From contig NZ_CP032382.1 in the NCBI RefSeq assembly GCF_003589925.1, forward strand, positions 8,060,001 through 8,124,000: a stretch of DNA of 64,000 nucleotides, in the 5' to 3' direction. The stretch comes from Chryseolinea soli (GTDB taxonomy: Bacteria; Bacteroidota; Bacteroidia; Cytophagales; Cyclobacteriaceae). Shown here piece after piece: positions 43,975-53,642 of the stretch (within the stretch, counting starts at the first letter, position 1; every line of letters starts with the position of its first letter). The position numbers and the translations under genes are program-made. The notes beneath the pieces are model-generated. The model had not been told where the DNA came from. It saw only the letters and a list, made by a program, of their open reading frames with translations, and made no database searches.

Positions 43975-46900
43975 ATGTACAAACTCATTCGTGCTGCCTT
44001 GCGAAATCCCATCTCGGTCATGGTGGGCATCATCGCCATCGCTTTCTTCTCCTTCCTTTCCATGCGGAGCATCCCCGTGGATATTTTCCCCGACCTTGAC
44101 CTACCCACGATCTATGTCGTGCAGCCTTATGGCGGGATGGCGCCCGACCAGATGGATGGATTCATCACCACGCGCTACCAGGATCACTTCCTGTACGTTT
44201 CCGGTATCCGCGATGTGGAAGTGAAGACCATCCAGGGGATGTCGCTCATCAAGCTTCAGTTTTATCCCGGCACCGACATGGCGCAAGCGGCGGCGGAGGT
44301 GGCGAACAACATTTCGCGGGCGAAGGCCTATATGCCCGAAGGCACGGTGCCTCCCCAAGTGATCCGCTTTGATGCCAGTTCCGTGCCCGTGGGGCAACTG
44401 GTGTTCTCCAGTGCTACACGTTCGCTGAATGAAATTCAAGACTTTGCTTCCTCGCGCATTCGCCCCATGTTCTCAAAGATCGAGGGCGTGTCCAGTCCGC
44501 CGCCGCTGGGAGGGAACCAGCGCACCATTGTGATCCGGGTCGATCCGCAACGTCTGGCCAGCTACAAGCTCACCCCGGAAGAAGTGATCCGCGCCATCGG
44601 CGTGAACAACCAACCTTCACCGGCCGGCAACATCCGCATCGGCAACCAAACGCTCATGACCCCGGTGAACTCGCTCATCGACAAGCCCGCCGACTTTCTG
44701 GACATCCCCGTGCGGATCGGCTCCGGCCCCACGGTCTTCATCCGCGACATCGGCACAGTGGAAGATGCCGCCGACATTACCGTTGGATTTGCCCTCGTGC
44801 AGGGACGGCGCGCGGTTTACATCCCCGTCGTAAAAAAATCGGACGCCTCCACCCTCTCCGTCGTAAACAACATTCGCGAAGCGTTGCCGGTATTGCAGAA
44901 CGCCGTTCCCGAAGATGTGAAGATCTCGTATGAGTTCGACCAGTCGTCGTATGTGACCAACTCGCTGAAAAGCCTGGTCACGGAAGGTGCGCTTGGCGCG
45001 TTGCTCACGGGATTGATGGTGTTGTTGTTTCTTCGCGACTGGCGGAGTGTGATCATCGTGGTGGTTACGATCCCCATCTCCGTGTTGAGCGCCGTGATCC
45101 TGCTGCACCTCGTCGGGCAAACCATCAACATCATGACGTTGAGTGGACTCGCGCTGGCCGTGGGCATCCTGGTCGATCAGGCCACCGTGACCATCGAAAA
45201 CATACACCAGCACCTGGAGATGAATAAGCCGAAAGCGCAAGCCATCTGGGATGCCTGCAAAGAGATCGCCTTTCCCGAATTGCTTATCCTCCTTTCCATA
45301 TTGGCCGTATTTGCTCCTGCGTTTGTCATGAGCGGCGTGCCGAAATCCATGTTTCTTCCTTTGTCGCTGGCGGTAGGCTTTGCTATGACGGCGTCGTTTT
45401 TGTTGTCGCAAACCTTCGTACCGGTGTTGTCCAATTGGTTGCTGAAAGTACATACCCATTACCCGGAAGAACCCACACTGGCCCTTGATCATGCGGAGTC
45501 CGAGAGCATCATCGAAGAAAGCCGTCATCCGCATCCGGTAACGGGGTTCGACAAGTTCAAAGTGAAATACATCCGCACACTGGAAAAGATCATCGAACGC
45601 AAAAAATTCTGGACGGCGGTCTACCTGACCGGCTCGTTCGTTTTGATCGCCGGTGCTTTCTTCCTGATCGGCACCGACATTCTACCCAAAGCCAACAGTC
45701 ACCAATTCCAGCTGCGGCTGCGGGCTTTGGATGGAACGCGGGTGGAACGCACGGAGGAGATCACGCTGAAGGTATTGAACATTATCCAGGAGGAAGTGGG
45801 CGCGGAAAATATAGCCATCACGTCAGCCTATGTCGGCAATGTGCCCACCAGCTATGGAACATCCCAGATCTTCGTCTTCAACAGCGGGCCGCACGAGGCG
45901 GTGTTGCAGGTGTCGCTATCGGAAGCGTTTCCCGTGCGCATGGATGCTTTGAAAGAGCGGCTTCGCGAAAGCATTGCGCAGAAAATTCCCGGCTTACGCC
46001 TTTCGTTCGAGCCCATCGAATTGGTGGACAAGATCATGAGCCAGGGTGCTGCCACTCCCATCGAAGTGAACGTGGCCGCCAAAGATATCCGGGAAGCCGA
46101 GAAGTTTGCCTTGAAGATCATGGCCAACATGCAAAAGATCCCCTATCTCCGCGACGTACAGATCGCGCAACCCATGGCCTACCCGATCCTGCGCATCGAC
46201 ATGGATCGCGAACGCGCCGGGCAACTGGGTGTCACGCCCACGCAAGTAGCGCGCTCCCTGGTGGCCGCCACCAGCTCCAGCCGTTTCACCGACAAAAACC
46301 TGTGGCTCGACAATGCCAAGGGCCTCGCCTACCAGGTGCAGGTGCAAGTGCCCGAGTATAAAATGAACTCGGTCAATGACATCGCCAACATCCCGCTGCA
46401 AAGCGGCAACCTCCACCCAACCCTCAACGATGTGGCGACCTTCTCGGAAGAAATTGCCCCTGGTCAATACGACCGGTCCGGTCCAAACCGGTTGGTGACC
46501 ATCACGGCCAACATCCACAAAAAAGATCTGGGCTCGGCCAGCAAGGCGGTGAGCAAAGCCATCGACGACGCGGGCCAGGCGCCGCGGGGTATGGCGATCG
46601 AATTCAAAGGACAAGTGAAGTTGCTGGCCGAAACGCTCAACAGTTTGCAAGGTGGTCTGGTGGTGGCCATTGTGATCATCTTCCTGTTGCTGGCGGCGAA
46701 TTTTCAGTCGTTCAAATTATCGCTCGCCATTCTCTCGTCTGTGCCGGCAGTGCTAGCAGGGTCGCTACTGATGTTGTTGCTGTTTGGGGCCACCCTAAAC
46801 CTGCAGTCGTACATGGGCATGATCATGTCGGTGGGCGTTTCGGTGGCCAATGCCATCCTGATGATCACCAACGCAGAGAACCTGCGGCTGGAAGTGAAAG

Positions 46901-47193
46901 ATGCACGGAAGGCGGGATTGATGGCGGCCGGGAGCCGGATCCGTCCGATCCTGATGACCAGCATCGCCATGATCGCGGGCATGATCCCCATGGCCAGCGG
47001 CATGGGCGAAGGCGGCGACCAGGTGGCCCCGTTGGGTCAGGCTGTGATCGGCGGACTGATTGCCTCCACGTTGGCATCGCTCCTCATTCTTCCCGGTGTG
47101 TTCACCCTCGTGCAACAAAAAGCATCGCTCGTCTCGGTGTCGCTCGACCCCGAGGACAGTGAAAGTCAATATTTCAACAACAAGGCAAAATGA
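43975..47193 (+). CDS. RND efflux permease (AcrB/CusA superfamily)
   Basis: A 1072-residue pump with the twelve-helix, two-lobe layout: first helix near 12-30, porter domain, a helix bundle near 340-495, a second porter domain about 560-860 and a final bundle to 1050. The proton-relay helix reads GILVDQATVTIEN, with a single Asp where multidrug pumps have two and metal pumps have one. It exchanges protons for substrate taken from the periplasm. Its stop overlaps the start of the adaptor gene. The substrate class is not certain. Confidence 0.95.
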   Translation: MYKLIRAALRNPISVMVGIIAIAFFSFLSMRSIPVDIFPDLDLPTIYVVQPYGGMAPDQMDGFITTRYQDHFLYVSGIRDVEVKTIQGMSLIKLQFYPGTDMAQAAAEVANNISRAKAYMPEGTVPPQVIRFDASSVPVGQLVFSSATRSLNEIQDFASSRIRPMFSKIEGVSSPPPLGGNQRTIVIRVDPQRLASYKLTPEEVIRAIGVNNQPSPAGNIRIGNQTLMTPVNSLIDKPADFLDIPVRIGSGPTVFIRDIGTVEDAADITVGFALVQGRRAVYIPVVKKSDASTLSVVNNIREALPVLQNAVPEDVKISYEFDQSSYVTNSLKSLVTEGALGALLTGLMVLLFLRDWRSVIIVVVTIPISVLSAVILLHLVGQTINIMTLSGLALAVGILVDQATVTIENIHQHLEMNKPKAQAIWDACKEIAFPELLILLSILAVFAPAFVMSGVPKSMFLPLSLAVGFAMTASFLLSQTFVPVLSNWLLKVHTHYPEEPTLALDHAESESIIEESRHPHPVTGFDKFKVKYIRTLEKIIERKKFWTAVYLTGSFVLIAGAFFLIGTDILPKANSHQFQLRLRALDGTRVERTEEITLKVLNIIQEEVGAENIAITSAYVGNVPTSYGTSQIFVFNSGPHEAVLQVSLSEAFPVRMDALKERLRESIAQKIPGLRLSFEPIELVDKIMSQGAATPIEVNVAAKDIREAEKFALKIMANMQKIPYLRDVQIAQPMAYPILRIDMDRERAGQLGVTPTQVARSLVAATSSSRFTDKNLWLDNAKGLAYQVQVQVPEYKMNSVNDIANIPLQSGNLHPTLNDVATFSEEIAPGQYDRSGPNRLVTITANIHKKDLGSASKAVSKAIDDAGQAPRGMAIEFKGQVKLLAETLNSLQGGLVVAIVIIFLLLAANFQSFKLSLAILSSVPAVLAGSLLMLLLFGATLNLQSYMGMIMSVGVSVANAILMITNAENLRLEVKDARKAGLMAAGSRIRPILMTSIAMIAGMIPMASGMGEGGDQVAPLGQAVIGGLIASTLASLLILPGVFTLVQQKASLVSVSLDPEDSESQYFNNKAK

Positions 47194-48350
47194 GCATCAT
47201 GAATCCTATGAAAATAACACAGCTTCCCCTCGCGCTTGGCATCGTTCTACTGGCCTCGTGCCATTCGGAAAAAAAACAGGAAAACACCACCGCCGTCGTG
47301 CCCGAGGTGGAAATAACATCCGTGAAAAGTCTGCAGCCCGCCTTGCAAACGGCGTTGCCGGGCGAACTCAAACCCTGGAACAAAACGCCGATGTTTCCCC
47401 GCGTGAAGGGTTATGTAGGTGTCGTGAAGGCAGATAGAGGGACCGTTGTAAAGAAAGGCGACGTGCTCGCCGTGCTGGAAGCACCTGAAATTGTTTCGGC
47501 ATTGAATCACGCGCAGGCGCAAGTAGCCTCGGCCGAGGCTACGCTGATCGAACAGCGCGCCAAGGTCCGGGCCAGCACACTCACCTACCAACGCATGATG
47601 GAGACCAGCCGCACGAAAGGCGCGGTGTCGGCCAACGAAATGGACCAGGCGCTCTCCCGCATGTCGGCCGACAGTGCCCTGACCCGGGCGGCGCAGAGCA
47701 ACCTGCTCGCGGCGAAGGCACAGCATGCTTCACAAAGCCAACTGGTCAGCTACCTCACCGTGCGCGCGCCGTTCGACGGCACGGTGACGGAACGCAACAT
47801 CAGTCCTGGCGAACTGGTTGGACCCGAAGGCAACATCAAGCCGATGTTTGTTTTGGAAGACCACTCCAAACTCAGGTTAACGGTGGCGGTGCCCGAAAAT
47901 CTTTCGAATTCCATTTCCGACAACAGCGCAGTTTCCTTTGTCGTGCAAGCCGACCCACAGAAAGAATACAAAGCACGATTTGCCCGCAGCGCCAACAGCC
48001 TGTCGGAAAACAACCGCACCATGATGGCCGAGTTTGATGTGAACAATGCCGATGGCGCCTTGAAGGCTGGCATGTATGCCCAGGTGAAGCTGCCCGTGAC
48101 ACGCAACAAAGCGACCTTGTTTGTGCCCCGCACGGCGCTCATTCAATCCACGGAAGGAGTGTTCGTGATCCGCCTCCAGGAGAATGTGGCCGAATGGCTG
48201 GGGGTTCAGAAAGGCAACAGCCTCGATTCGCTGGTGGAGGTTTTCGGTCCGTTGAAGGAAGGCGAGAACATTGTGCTGAAAGCCAGCGAAGAACTGCGAA
48301 ACGGGCAGGCGGTGACGGTGAAATCCCAAAAATTATCAGCCAAAAAGTAG
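47190..48350 (+). CDS. RND periplasmic adaptor (HlyD-like lipoprotein)
   Basis: A 386-residue membrane-fusion protein, third gene of the efflux operon. It overlaps the pump gene by 4 bp (ATGA), giving the start used here; an internal Met 18 bp on would give MKITQLPLALGIVLLASC with lipobox Cys18 and is a good alternative. It has the adaptor series: lipoyl half-motif (GYVGVVKADRGTVVKKGDVLAVLEAPE, in pieces), a coiled hairpin (about 100-180) and a second half-motif VRAPFDGTVTERNISPGELV. It links pump and TolC. Confidence 0.93.
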   Translation: MSIMNPMKITQLPLALGIVLLASCHSEKKQENTTAVVPEVEITSVKSLQPALQTALPGELKPWNKTPMFPRVKGYVGVVKADRGTVVKKGDVLAVLEAPEIVSALNHAQAQVASAEATLIEQRAKVRASTLTYQRMMETSRTKGAVSANEMDQALSRMSADSALTRAAQSNLLAAKAQHASQSQLVSYLTVRAPFDGTVTERNISPGELVGPEGNIKPMFVLEDHSKLRLTVAVPENLSNSISDNSAVSFVVQADPQKEYKARFARSANSLSENNRTMMAEFDVNNADGALKAGMYAQVKLPVTRNKATLFVPRTALIQSTEGVFVIRLQENVAEWLGVQKGNSLDSLVEVFGPLKEGENIVLKASEELRNGQAVTVKSQKLSAKK

Positions 48351-48383
48351 CGTTTCTAGCTTAAATTCGGGGAAAATCATCAA

Positions 48384-48420
48384 TGTTAAGTTAATGTTAA
48401 GAATATGTTAAAAATGTAAA
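48384..48420. promoter_or_regulatory. Three TGTTAA boxes at exact 11-bp spacing
   Basis: TGTTAA occurs at 48384, 48395 and 48406, each 11 bp from the next, and a weaker TGTAAA at 48415. Direct repeats with 11-bp period are how OmpR/PhoB-family dimers bind, and TTAACA-N5 repeats (the complement) are the B. subtilis PhoP pattern. It is 60-90 bp upstream of the DUF2490 gene. The binding protein is inferred. Confidence 0.6.
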
Positions 48421-48476
48421 ATTACGGTAATTTTAGAGTCGCTTCTTTTGTAGAAACATAACAAAAGTATAGCGTA

Positions 48477-49256
48477 GTGTTAAGGTTAACTTCACGTTGG
48501 ATTTGCACCCTGGTGTGGGTTGCGTCCACCTCATTAAGTTTAGCGCAACCCAAAGGTCGCCAGGTAGTTAACCAATCCATCGAATGGTTTTCGTTCACTA
48601 CCAACCTGAAAGTTTCCAAACGCACGTCGCTCATTCTGGAAGGCCAGTTTCGCCAGGCCCAGAACATGCAGCCCATGCAATACCAGTTTCGCACCGGGGC
48701 GGAGATCGGTCTGAACAAGCACTTCTCGATCATACCCCTGGGTTATGTGTACACCTGGAACTTCCAGTACGGCAAGCAACCCGCAGCTTTTCAAAATAAC
48801 GAGCACCGTTTGTTCGAGCAGGTTACGTATAAACACGCCATCGGCCGGTTCGTCTTCAGCCATCGTGCACGCTTGGAGCAACGCTTCCTGCAAGTGCATT
48901 CGAACGATGGTCAAGAAGGAATTGTCAACCACGGGTATGACATGTACATGAACCGGGTGCGCTATCGCTTTCAGGCCATGCTTCCTTTGAATCACGCAAA
49001 GATCGAAGCCAAGACTTTCTTTGCGAGCGCCTATGACGAAGCCTTCCTGGACTGGGGCAAGCCCGTTACTTTCCACGAGCCCGACCAAAACCGGCTCTTT
49101 GGTGGTTTCGGCTACCAGTTCAAATCGCCGCTCTCGATCCAAGCCGGTTTCCTTTACCACATGCTCATCAAAGCCAACGGCGCTCAACAGGAAAACAACA
49201 CGGGCATACAGGTGATGGTGACCTACAATATCAACCTGATGAAACCCCAATCGTAA
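48477..49256 (+). CDS. DUF2490 outer-membrane protein
   Basis: A 259-residue predicted outer-membrane barrel. It must start at GTG (48477), since the only later Met would remove the signal peptide (1-23, ending LSLAQ). Strands such as NQSIEWFSFTTNLKVSKRTSL, FRTGAEIGLNKHFSIIPLGY and SIQAGFLYHMLIKANG, with RLEQRF, are typical of DUF2490. Function is unknown in the phylum. The TGTTAA boxes upstream suggest control by a PhoB-type regulator. Confidence 0.8.
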   Translation: MLRLTSRWICTLVWVASTSLSLAQPKGRQVVNQSIEWFSFTTNLKVSKRTSLILEGQFRQAQNMQPMQYQFRTGAEIGLNKHFSIIPLGYVYTWNFQYGKQPAAFQNNEHRLFEQVTYKHAIGRFVFSHRARLEQRFLQVHSNDGQEGIVNHGYDMYMNRVRYRFQAMLPLNHAKIEAKTFFASAYDEAFLDWGKPVTFHEPDQNRLFGGFGYQFKSPLSIQAGFLYHMLIKANGAQQENNTGIQVMVTYNINLMKPQS

Positions 49257-49260
49257 CGGC

Positions 49261-49857
49261 TTAAAGCTTTGCGATCGTCGTTTTTCGAAGACCGGTCATT
49301 TCCTTGATCTCATCTACATCATAGCCTCTCGACTTCATCTTTATGGCCAGCGCCAGCATGGTCTCCGTTCCCGACTGAAGCTCTTCCAGTTGTTCCTGGT
49401 CGGCCTCGGTCAGCACGGGAAGCTTGGCTCGCTTTAGTCTGGACAGTAATCCTTTCTGTGAAAAGCTGACGAAATCTTTTTCGTTGATGAGGAGATGGTC
49501 CACCACTTCGATATTGATCCGCTCCCCGGCCTTGATCAGGAGCGCAGTCATCGTTTTATCGGCTTCGGAAATTTCCATCGTCCCTTCCGGGCGGCTGTTG
49601 ACGAGGATCATCTTCACGGCCATTTTATAGATAGCCATGCGAAAGATCTCTTTTGGCGCGATGCTCATGCGATTGACAGGGCCCATGCTGATCAATTCGA
49701 CAAAGAGAACATGGTGCGCGCTGTTCATGCCGATGACCCAGGTATGACCCTTGCTTTTCCGGATGGCATTTTCGCGGAGCAGCAGCGGTTGCAGCACGGC
49801 ATAGACATCGCGCGAATTCAGAAGTTTGTTCTTTTGGTTGTCGGTGAGGGTTTCCAT
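49261..49857 (-). CDS. RadC-like JAB protein with lost active site and HTH-like tail
   Basis: A 198-residue protein; the start at 49857 (METLTDNQKN) is chosen because the upstream extension is not protein-like. Residues 35-140 follow the RadC/JAB fold (HTWVIGMNSAHHVLFVELISMG, in two pieces; IKAGERINIEVVDHLLI; VSFSQKGLL). Where RadC has HNHPSG with two metal-binding His, this has Asn87-Ser-Arg89-Pro; only Asp100 remains. It cannot be an active JAB protease. The C-terminal MKSRGYDVDEIKEMTGLRKTTI resembles the TGL-type tail of Rpn/YhgA-like proteins. Convergent with the DUF2490 gene. Confidence 0.75.
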   Translation of the reverse strand: METLTDNQKNKLLNSRDVYAVLQPLLLRENAIRKSKGHTWVIGMNSAHHVLFVELISMGPVNRMSIAPKEIFRMAIYKMAVKMILVNSRPEGTMEISEADKTMTALLIKAGERINIEVVDHLLINEKDFVSFSQKGLLSRLKRAKLPVLTEADQEQLEELQSGTETMLALAIKMKSRGYDVDEIKEMTGLRKTTIAKL

Positions 49858-50010
49858 GAAAGCAATATATGGAAATCGAAGAAGGCTTGGCAAAAATTAT
49901 AACAGTCCTATCCTGCTAAGGATTATGCAGCTCAAATTTTCTGTCTTTCAGAAATGGTTTTGTCAGGTATTAAAAGCTATTTTAAGGATTCGAAATCCCC
50001 CTAGGTTGGC

Positions 50011-51861
50011 ATGAAGTCCATTCTTTTCTCTTTCTCGTTGCTGGCAGCTTTTCCCCTCTTTGCTCAGAACAATCCCACCGAACGCGAGGTGACCGTTGAA
50101 GACCTGCAAATGAAAACATTCGCCAAGGACACCAGCGCCGTGGCCGTCATCCTGTTCGATAAGGGTGAGCACATTAAATTGGGCGATCTGTCCTTTAAGC
50201 GGCATCGACGAATAAAGATCCTCAAGAAAGACGCTTTCAATTCATGGGGTACGGTCTTCTTGTTGGAGGATGGCACAAACATAAAAAAGATAGAGGGTAC
50301 AACGTACAACCTGGTGAACGGGCAAATTGTGAAAACAGCATTGGAGGACAATGCCATTTTTCGCGTGCCCTATAGCCGGCGCCGCACAGAAATACGTTTC
50401 ACCTTCCCCAATCTTCAGGAGGGCTCCATTATTGACTACCGCTATGAAGCCACGGAAAAAACGCGTTGGACTTCCTGGGTATTCCAGTGGCCCATTCCCG
50501 TACTGTGGAGTGAATATTCCTTTCATCACGCTACCCTATGGATTCACATCCCGGTGCTGTTGGGCGACATCAAACCTACGGAAACCGAAAGCAAATACGA
50601 CGGGCACTATCACCGCTGGGTGCTGAAAGATGTTCCGGCACTAAAGGAAGAACCGTTTATGGTCTCCCCTCAGGACCGTCAGGCTAGCATTATGCTTTGG
50701 CCCGAGGACGTCACCTGGGGACATGTACACGGGGCATTCCAGGATTACATCGGGCCTATACCTCAAACGAAGGGTGCAAAAGCTCTGAAAGAAAAAGCAT
50801 TGGCGATTGTGGGAGCGCTGACCGATTCCACGGAAAAGGTAAAGGCGCTGTCAGCTTATGTCAAAGCCCAGGTAAAGTGGAACGAAGTGTCCGATTGTTT
50901 GCCGGAAAATCCCCAGGAGGTATTGAAAGAAAAGAAAGGCACCGCCGCGGACATCAACTTCTTATTGGGATGCCTGCTGGAGGCCGCTGGGTTTAAGCCG
51001 GTACCCGCTTTTCTAAGTACGCGTGAACACGGGACATTCATAGACAAATACCCGGATGCATCCCAGTTTGACTACCTGGTATATGTGGTCCGCCTGAAAG
51101 GTAAAGTTCTTTTCCTCGACGCCACCGAACCCCTGTTGCCATTTGACGTGCTGCCCGAACGTTGTCTGAACGGCAAGGCATTCTACTGCCTTCCCATGGG
51201 CTACCTTTGGCTGCCTGTGATCACGCCGGCCAAGGATAAGACGATCGTTACTGCAGAATTCGCACTGACCGGCGACGAGAATCTCCAGGGAAAGTTAACC
51301 GTCGACCGGTTCGGTTATGATGCTTTTGCGGCCCGGAGCCAGTACCAACAAATAGAAAAGGACAAGTATTTTGAACACACGGTTCTTCAAAAATCATGGA
51401 CGGTTACCCAGAAAGCGTTGTTGCAAATGGAGGATGTGAGCGCTGCTGTCCGTGAGCAATATGAACTGTCCATCCCCAATCAGGTGATTGTTTCCGACGA
51501 CAAGTTGTATATCAACCCCTATGTAGCGCTGCGGGAGGATGCCAATCCGTTTCCGGAAGTCGCTCGCATATACCCGCTTGATTTCCCTTTTCAAAAAGAG
51601 AAAATTCTATTGTGTCATATCCTTATACCGGAAGGGTATGAGGTAGAATCGCTTCCCGAAAACAAGAATATCACCTTGCCGAACAATGCCGCTAAATGTT
51701 CCTTCAACATCTCGAGGGATGGCAACCGGCTGTCAGTAGTGAGCAATCTCAAGATCAACGAAACGTATTTTCTGCCGAACGAATATATAAGCCTGCGCGA
51801 GTTTTATACACGCATCATCGCGAAACAAACTGAACCCATCGTTCTCCGGAAAAAATCCTGA
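50011..51861 (+). CDS. DUF3857/transglutaminase-like secreted protein
   Basis: A 616-residue protein with a signal peptide at 1-18 (ending LFAQ). Residues about 40-235 form the DUF3857 beta domain (HRRIKILKKDAFNSW, PNLQEGSIIDYRYEATEKTR in order), and about 255-420 a transglutaminase-like core ending with YLDATEPLLP-type segments (VLFLDATEPLLPF). The usual catalytic Cys position reads KKGTAADINFLLG, so Ala replaces Cys and the domain is probably not catalytic. A further beta domain lies at the C-terminus. Function unknown. Confidence 0.82.
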   Translation: MKSILFSFSLLAAFPLFAQNNPTEREVTVEDLQMKTFAKDTSAVAVILFDKGEHIKLGDLSFKRHRRIKILKKDAFNSWGTVFLLEDGTNIKKIEGTTYNLVNGQIVKTALEDNAIFRVPYSRRRTEIRFTFPNLQEGSIIDYRYEATEKTRWTSWVFQWPIPVLWSEYSFHHATLWIHIPVLLGDIKPTETESKYDGHYHRWVLKDVPALKEEPFMVSPQDRQASIMLWPEDVTWGHVHGAFQDYIGPIPQTKGAKALKEKALAIVGALTDSTEKVKALSAYVKAQVKWNEVSDCLPENPQEVLKEKKGTAADINFLLGCLLEAAGFKPVPAFLSTREHGTFIDKYPDASQFDYLVYVVRLKGKVLFLDATEPLLPFDVLPERCLNGKAFYCLPMGYLWLPVITPAKDKTIVTAEFALTGDENLQGKLTVDRFGYDAFAARSQYQQIEKDKYFEHTVLQKSWTVTQKALLQMEDVSAAVREQYELSIPNQVIVSDDKLYINPYVALREDANPFPEVARIYPLDFPFQKEKILLCHILIPEGYEVESLPENKNITLPNNAAKCSFNISRDGNRLSVVSNLKINETYFLPNEYISLREFYTRIIAKQTEPIVLRKKS

Positions 51862-51870
51862 CGAACCACA

Positions 51871-52665
51871 TCACACCGCCGACCGTATCAAACCTCCATC
51901 CACCCGCACCGCGGCGCCGTTGGTTGCCGACGCTAACGGGCTGACCAGGTATACGATCATGCTGGCCACTTCTTCGACCGAAGCAAAACGCTGCAACAGC
52001 GAAGTAGGTCGGGCGTTCTTGAAGAAATCTTTTTCGACTTGTTCGGCCGTGGAATTGCCGGCTTTGGCCAGGTCATTGAGAAACACATTTACGCCGTCGG
52101 ATTTGGTTGGTCCGGGGAGCACAGCATTTACCGTTACGTCGGTACCCTTGGTGAGTTCGGCCAGTCCGCGGCTCACAGCCAACTGAGCGGTCTTGGTGGT
52201 GCCATAGTGGATCATTTCTTCGGGGATGAACACGCCGGACTCGCTCGAGACAAAAATGATGCGGCCCCAATTCTTTTTTAACATCAGCGGAAAATAATGA
52301 CGCGACAAGCGCACGCCGCTCATGACGTTGACCTCAAAAAAGCGGAACCAATCTTCGTCGGGAATTTCTGCGAAGGGCTTGGGTTCGAAGATGCCCGCAT
52401 TGTTGACGAGAATGTCTACTTCGGGAAGCTGCCGGATGAGGTTGGCCACATCGGACGCTTTGGAAAAATCGGCGGCGATGCCGCGTACGGTTGTTTTGCC
52501 GGTTTGTCGTTTCAATTCCTGCACGGCTTTGTCCACCCCAGCCTGTGAACGGCCGTTGATGATGACGGTGGCGCCTTCTTCTATTAATTTTTTTGCTGTA
52601 GCAAATCCGATCCCGGAGGTTGAGCCACTGATGAATGCGGTCTTTTGATTGAGTTGCAGATCCAT
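51871..52665 (-). CDS. Short-chain dehydrogenase/reductase
   Basis: A 264-residue SDR. The start at 52665 (MDLQLNQKTAFISG) places the nucleotide motif GSTSGIG at 14-20; NNAG is at about 90, the catalytic Ser in FVSSESG and the Tyr/Lys in HYGTTKTAQLA (YxxxK). It reduces or oxidises an alcohol with NAD(P)H; FabG-like but substrate unknown. It is last in a same-strand cluster with the hydrolase and ExbD/ExbB genes. Confidence 0.92.
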   Translation of the reverse strand: MDLQLNQKTAFISGSTSGIGFATAKKLIEEGATVIINGRSQAGVDKAVQELKRQTGKTTVRGIAADFSKASDVANLIRQLPEVDILVNNAGIFEPKPFAEIPDEDWFRFFEVNVMSGVRLSRHYFPLMLKKNWGRIIFVSSESGVFIPEEMIHYGTTKTAQLAVSRGLAELTKGTDVTVNAVLPGPTKSDGVNVFLNDLAKAGNSTAEQVEKDFFKNARPTSLLQRFASVEEVASMIVYLVSPLASATNGAAVRVDGGLIRSAV

Positions 52666-52715
52666 AGTCTTTTTGAAATATGGATAAACAACCCGCGGCA
52701 AAGGGTTATAGTTTC

Positions 52716-53246
52716 TTAGCGATCGAGTTCTTTCAAAAATTCGAGCCCTTGCTCCCAGGCCCCGAATCCAGCGGCCACGTTGATGTGGCCTGCGTCGCCG
52801 ATGTTCACCAGTTTGCTGCCCCAGGCCTTGGCAAACTGTTGTGCGCGTTCGAGGCGAACATAGTAATCGTTGGCGCTGGCTACAACGATGGATGGAAACG
52901 ATAAGGGTTGAAGCGGCACGGGGGTGAAGCCCGACGTTCCGGGAGGATAAGTGTCGGCTTCGGTGTCACTCGGCGCGACCAGCAGCGCACCTTTTATTTT
53001 GCGTTTGTATTGATCGCTCCAGAAGGCAATGGCCGCGCAGGCCAAACTGTGGCCGACGAGGATGATGTTGGCGGGATCGTGTTGTGCGATGGCCTTGTCG
53101 ATGGCGTCGATCCAGTCCGTGCGGTGGGGTGTTTCCCAATCGCGTTGTTCGATGCGGATGAAGTTGAATTGTTTTTCCCAGCGGGTTTGCCAGTGGGCTT
53201 CGCCGGAATTGCCAAGACCGGGGAGGATAAAAACCGTAGCCGTCAT
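52716..53246 (-). CDS. RBBP9/YdeN-family alpha/beta hydrolase
   Basis: A 176-residue small serine hydrolase. The nucleophile elbow is GHSLAC, the remaining triad lies in VASANDYYV (Asp) and DAGHINVAAGFG (His), the last being a family mark. It lacks a lid domain. The start codon directly abuts the ExbD stop at 53247, so the genes are in one operon. It could act on a small ester or amide; the family in mammals cleaves peptides. Confidence 0.9.
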   Translation of the reverse strand: MTATVFILPGLGNSGEAHWQTRWEKQFNFIRIEQRDWETPHRTDWIDAIDKAIAQHDPANIILVGHSLACAAIAFWSDQYKRKIKGALLVAPSDTEADTYPPGTSGFTPVPLQPLSFPSIVVASANDYYVRLERAQQFAKAWGSKLVNIGDAGHINVAAGFGAWEQGLEFLKELDR

Positions 53247-53642
53247 TTAATTCTTTGCCGTAGCCAATACCATTTTGAATTTGTGCTTCGCGCCGATCTG
53301 CATCACGTCTACCAGGTCCTGGACGGACAGTGAATGCGGCATCCGGATCACCACGGTGGGTTCTTCCTTGCCGGCGCACGCCTCCACGAGGCTTTGTTCC
53401 AGTTGAGGGCGTGGCACTTCTTTTTTGTTGATATAAAAATGTTTGTCTTCCGTCACCGTCAGCGAGATCTGTTGCTTGCTCAGCGCCTGGCTGGAGTTCG
53501 ACTTGGGCAACAGCACTTTGATCACGTTGGGGTTGGCCACCGTGGAGATGATGAGGAAAAACAACAGCAGGAAGAACATGATGTCGTTCAACGACGAGGT
53601 GGCTACTTCCGCCTGAAAGTGATTGTTCTTTTTTATTTTCAT
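53247..53642 (-). CDS. ExbD/TolR-like biopolymer transport protein
   Basis: A 131-residue protein with one membrane helix (about 21-40, FFLLLFFLIISTVANPN) bearing the required Asp-like position at NDIMFFLLL, where Asp20 in the motif is the proton-relay residue, and a periplasmic domain ending FKMVLATAKN. It works with ExbB as a proton-driven motor to energise TonB or Tol. Overlaps the ExbB gene by 4 bp. Confidence 0.88.
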   Translation of the reverse strand: MKIKKNNHFQAEVATSSLNDIMFFLLLFFLIISTVANPNVIKVLLPKSNSSQALSKQQISLTVTEDKHFYINKKEVPRPQLEQSLVEACAGKEEPTVVIRMPHSLSVQDLVDVMQIGAKHKFKMVLATAKN

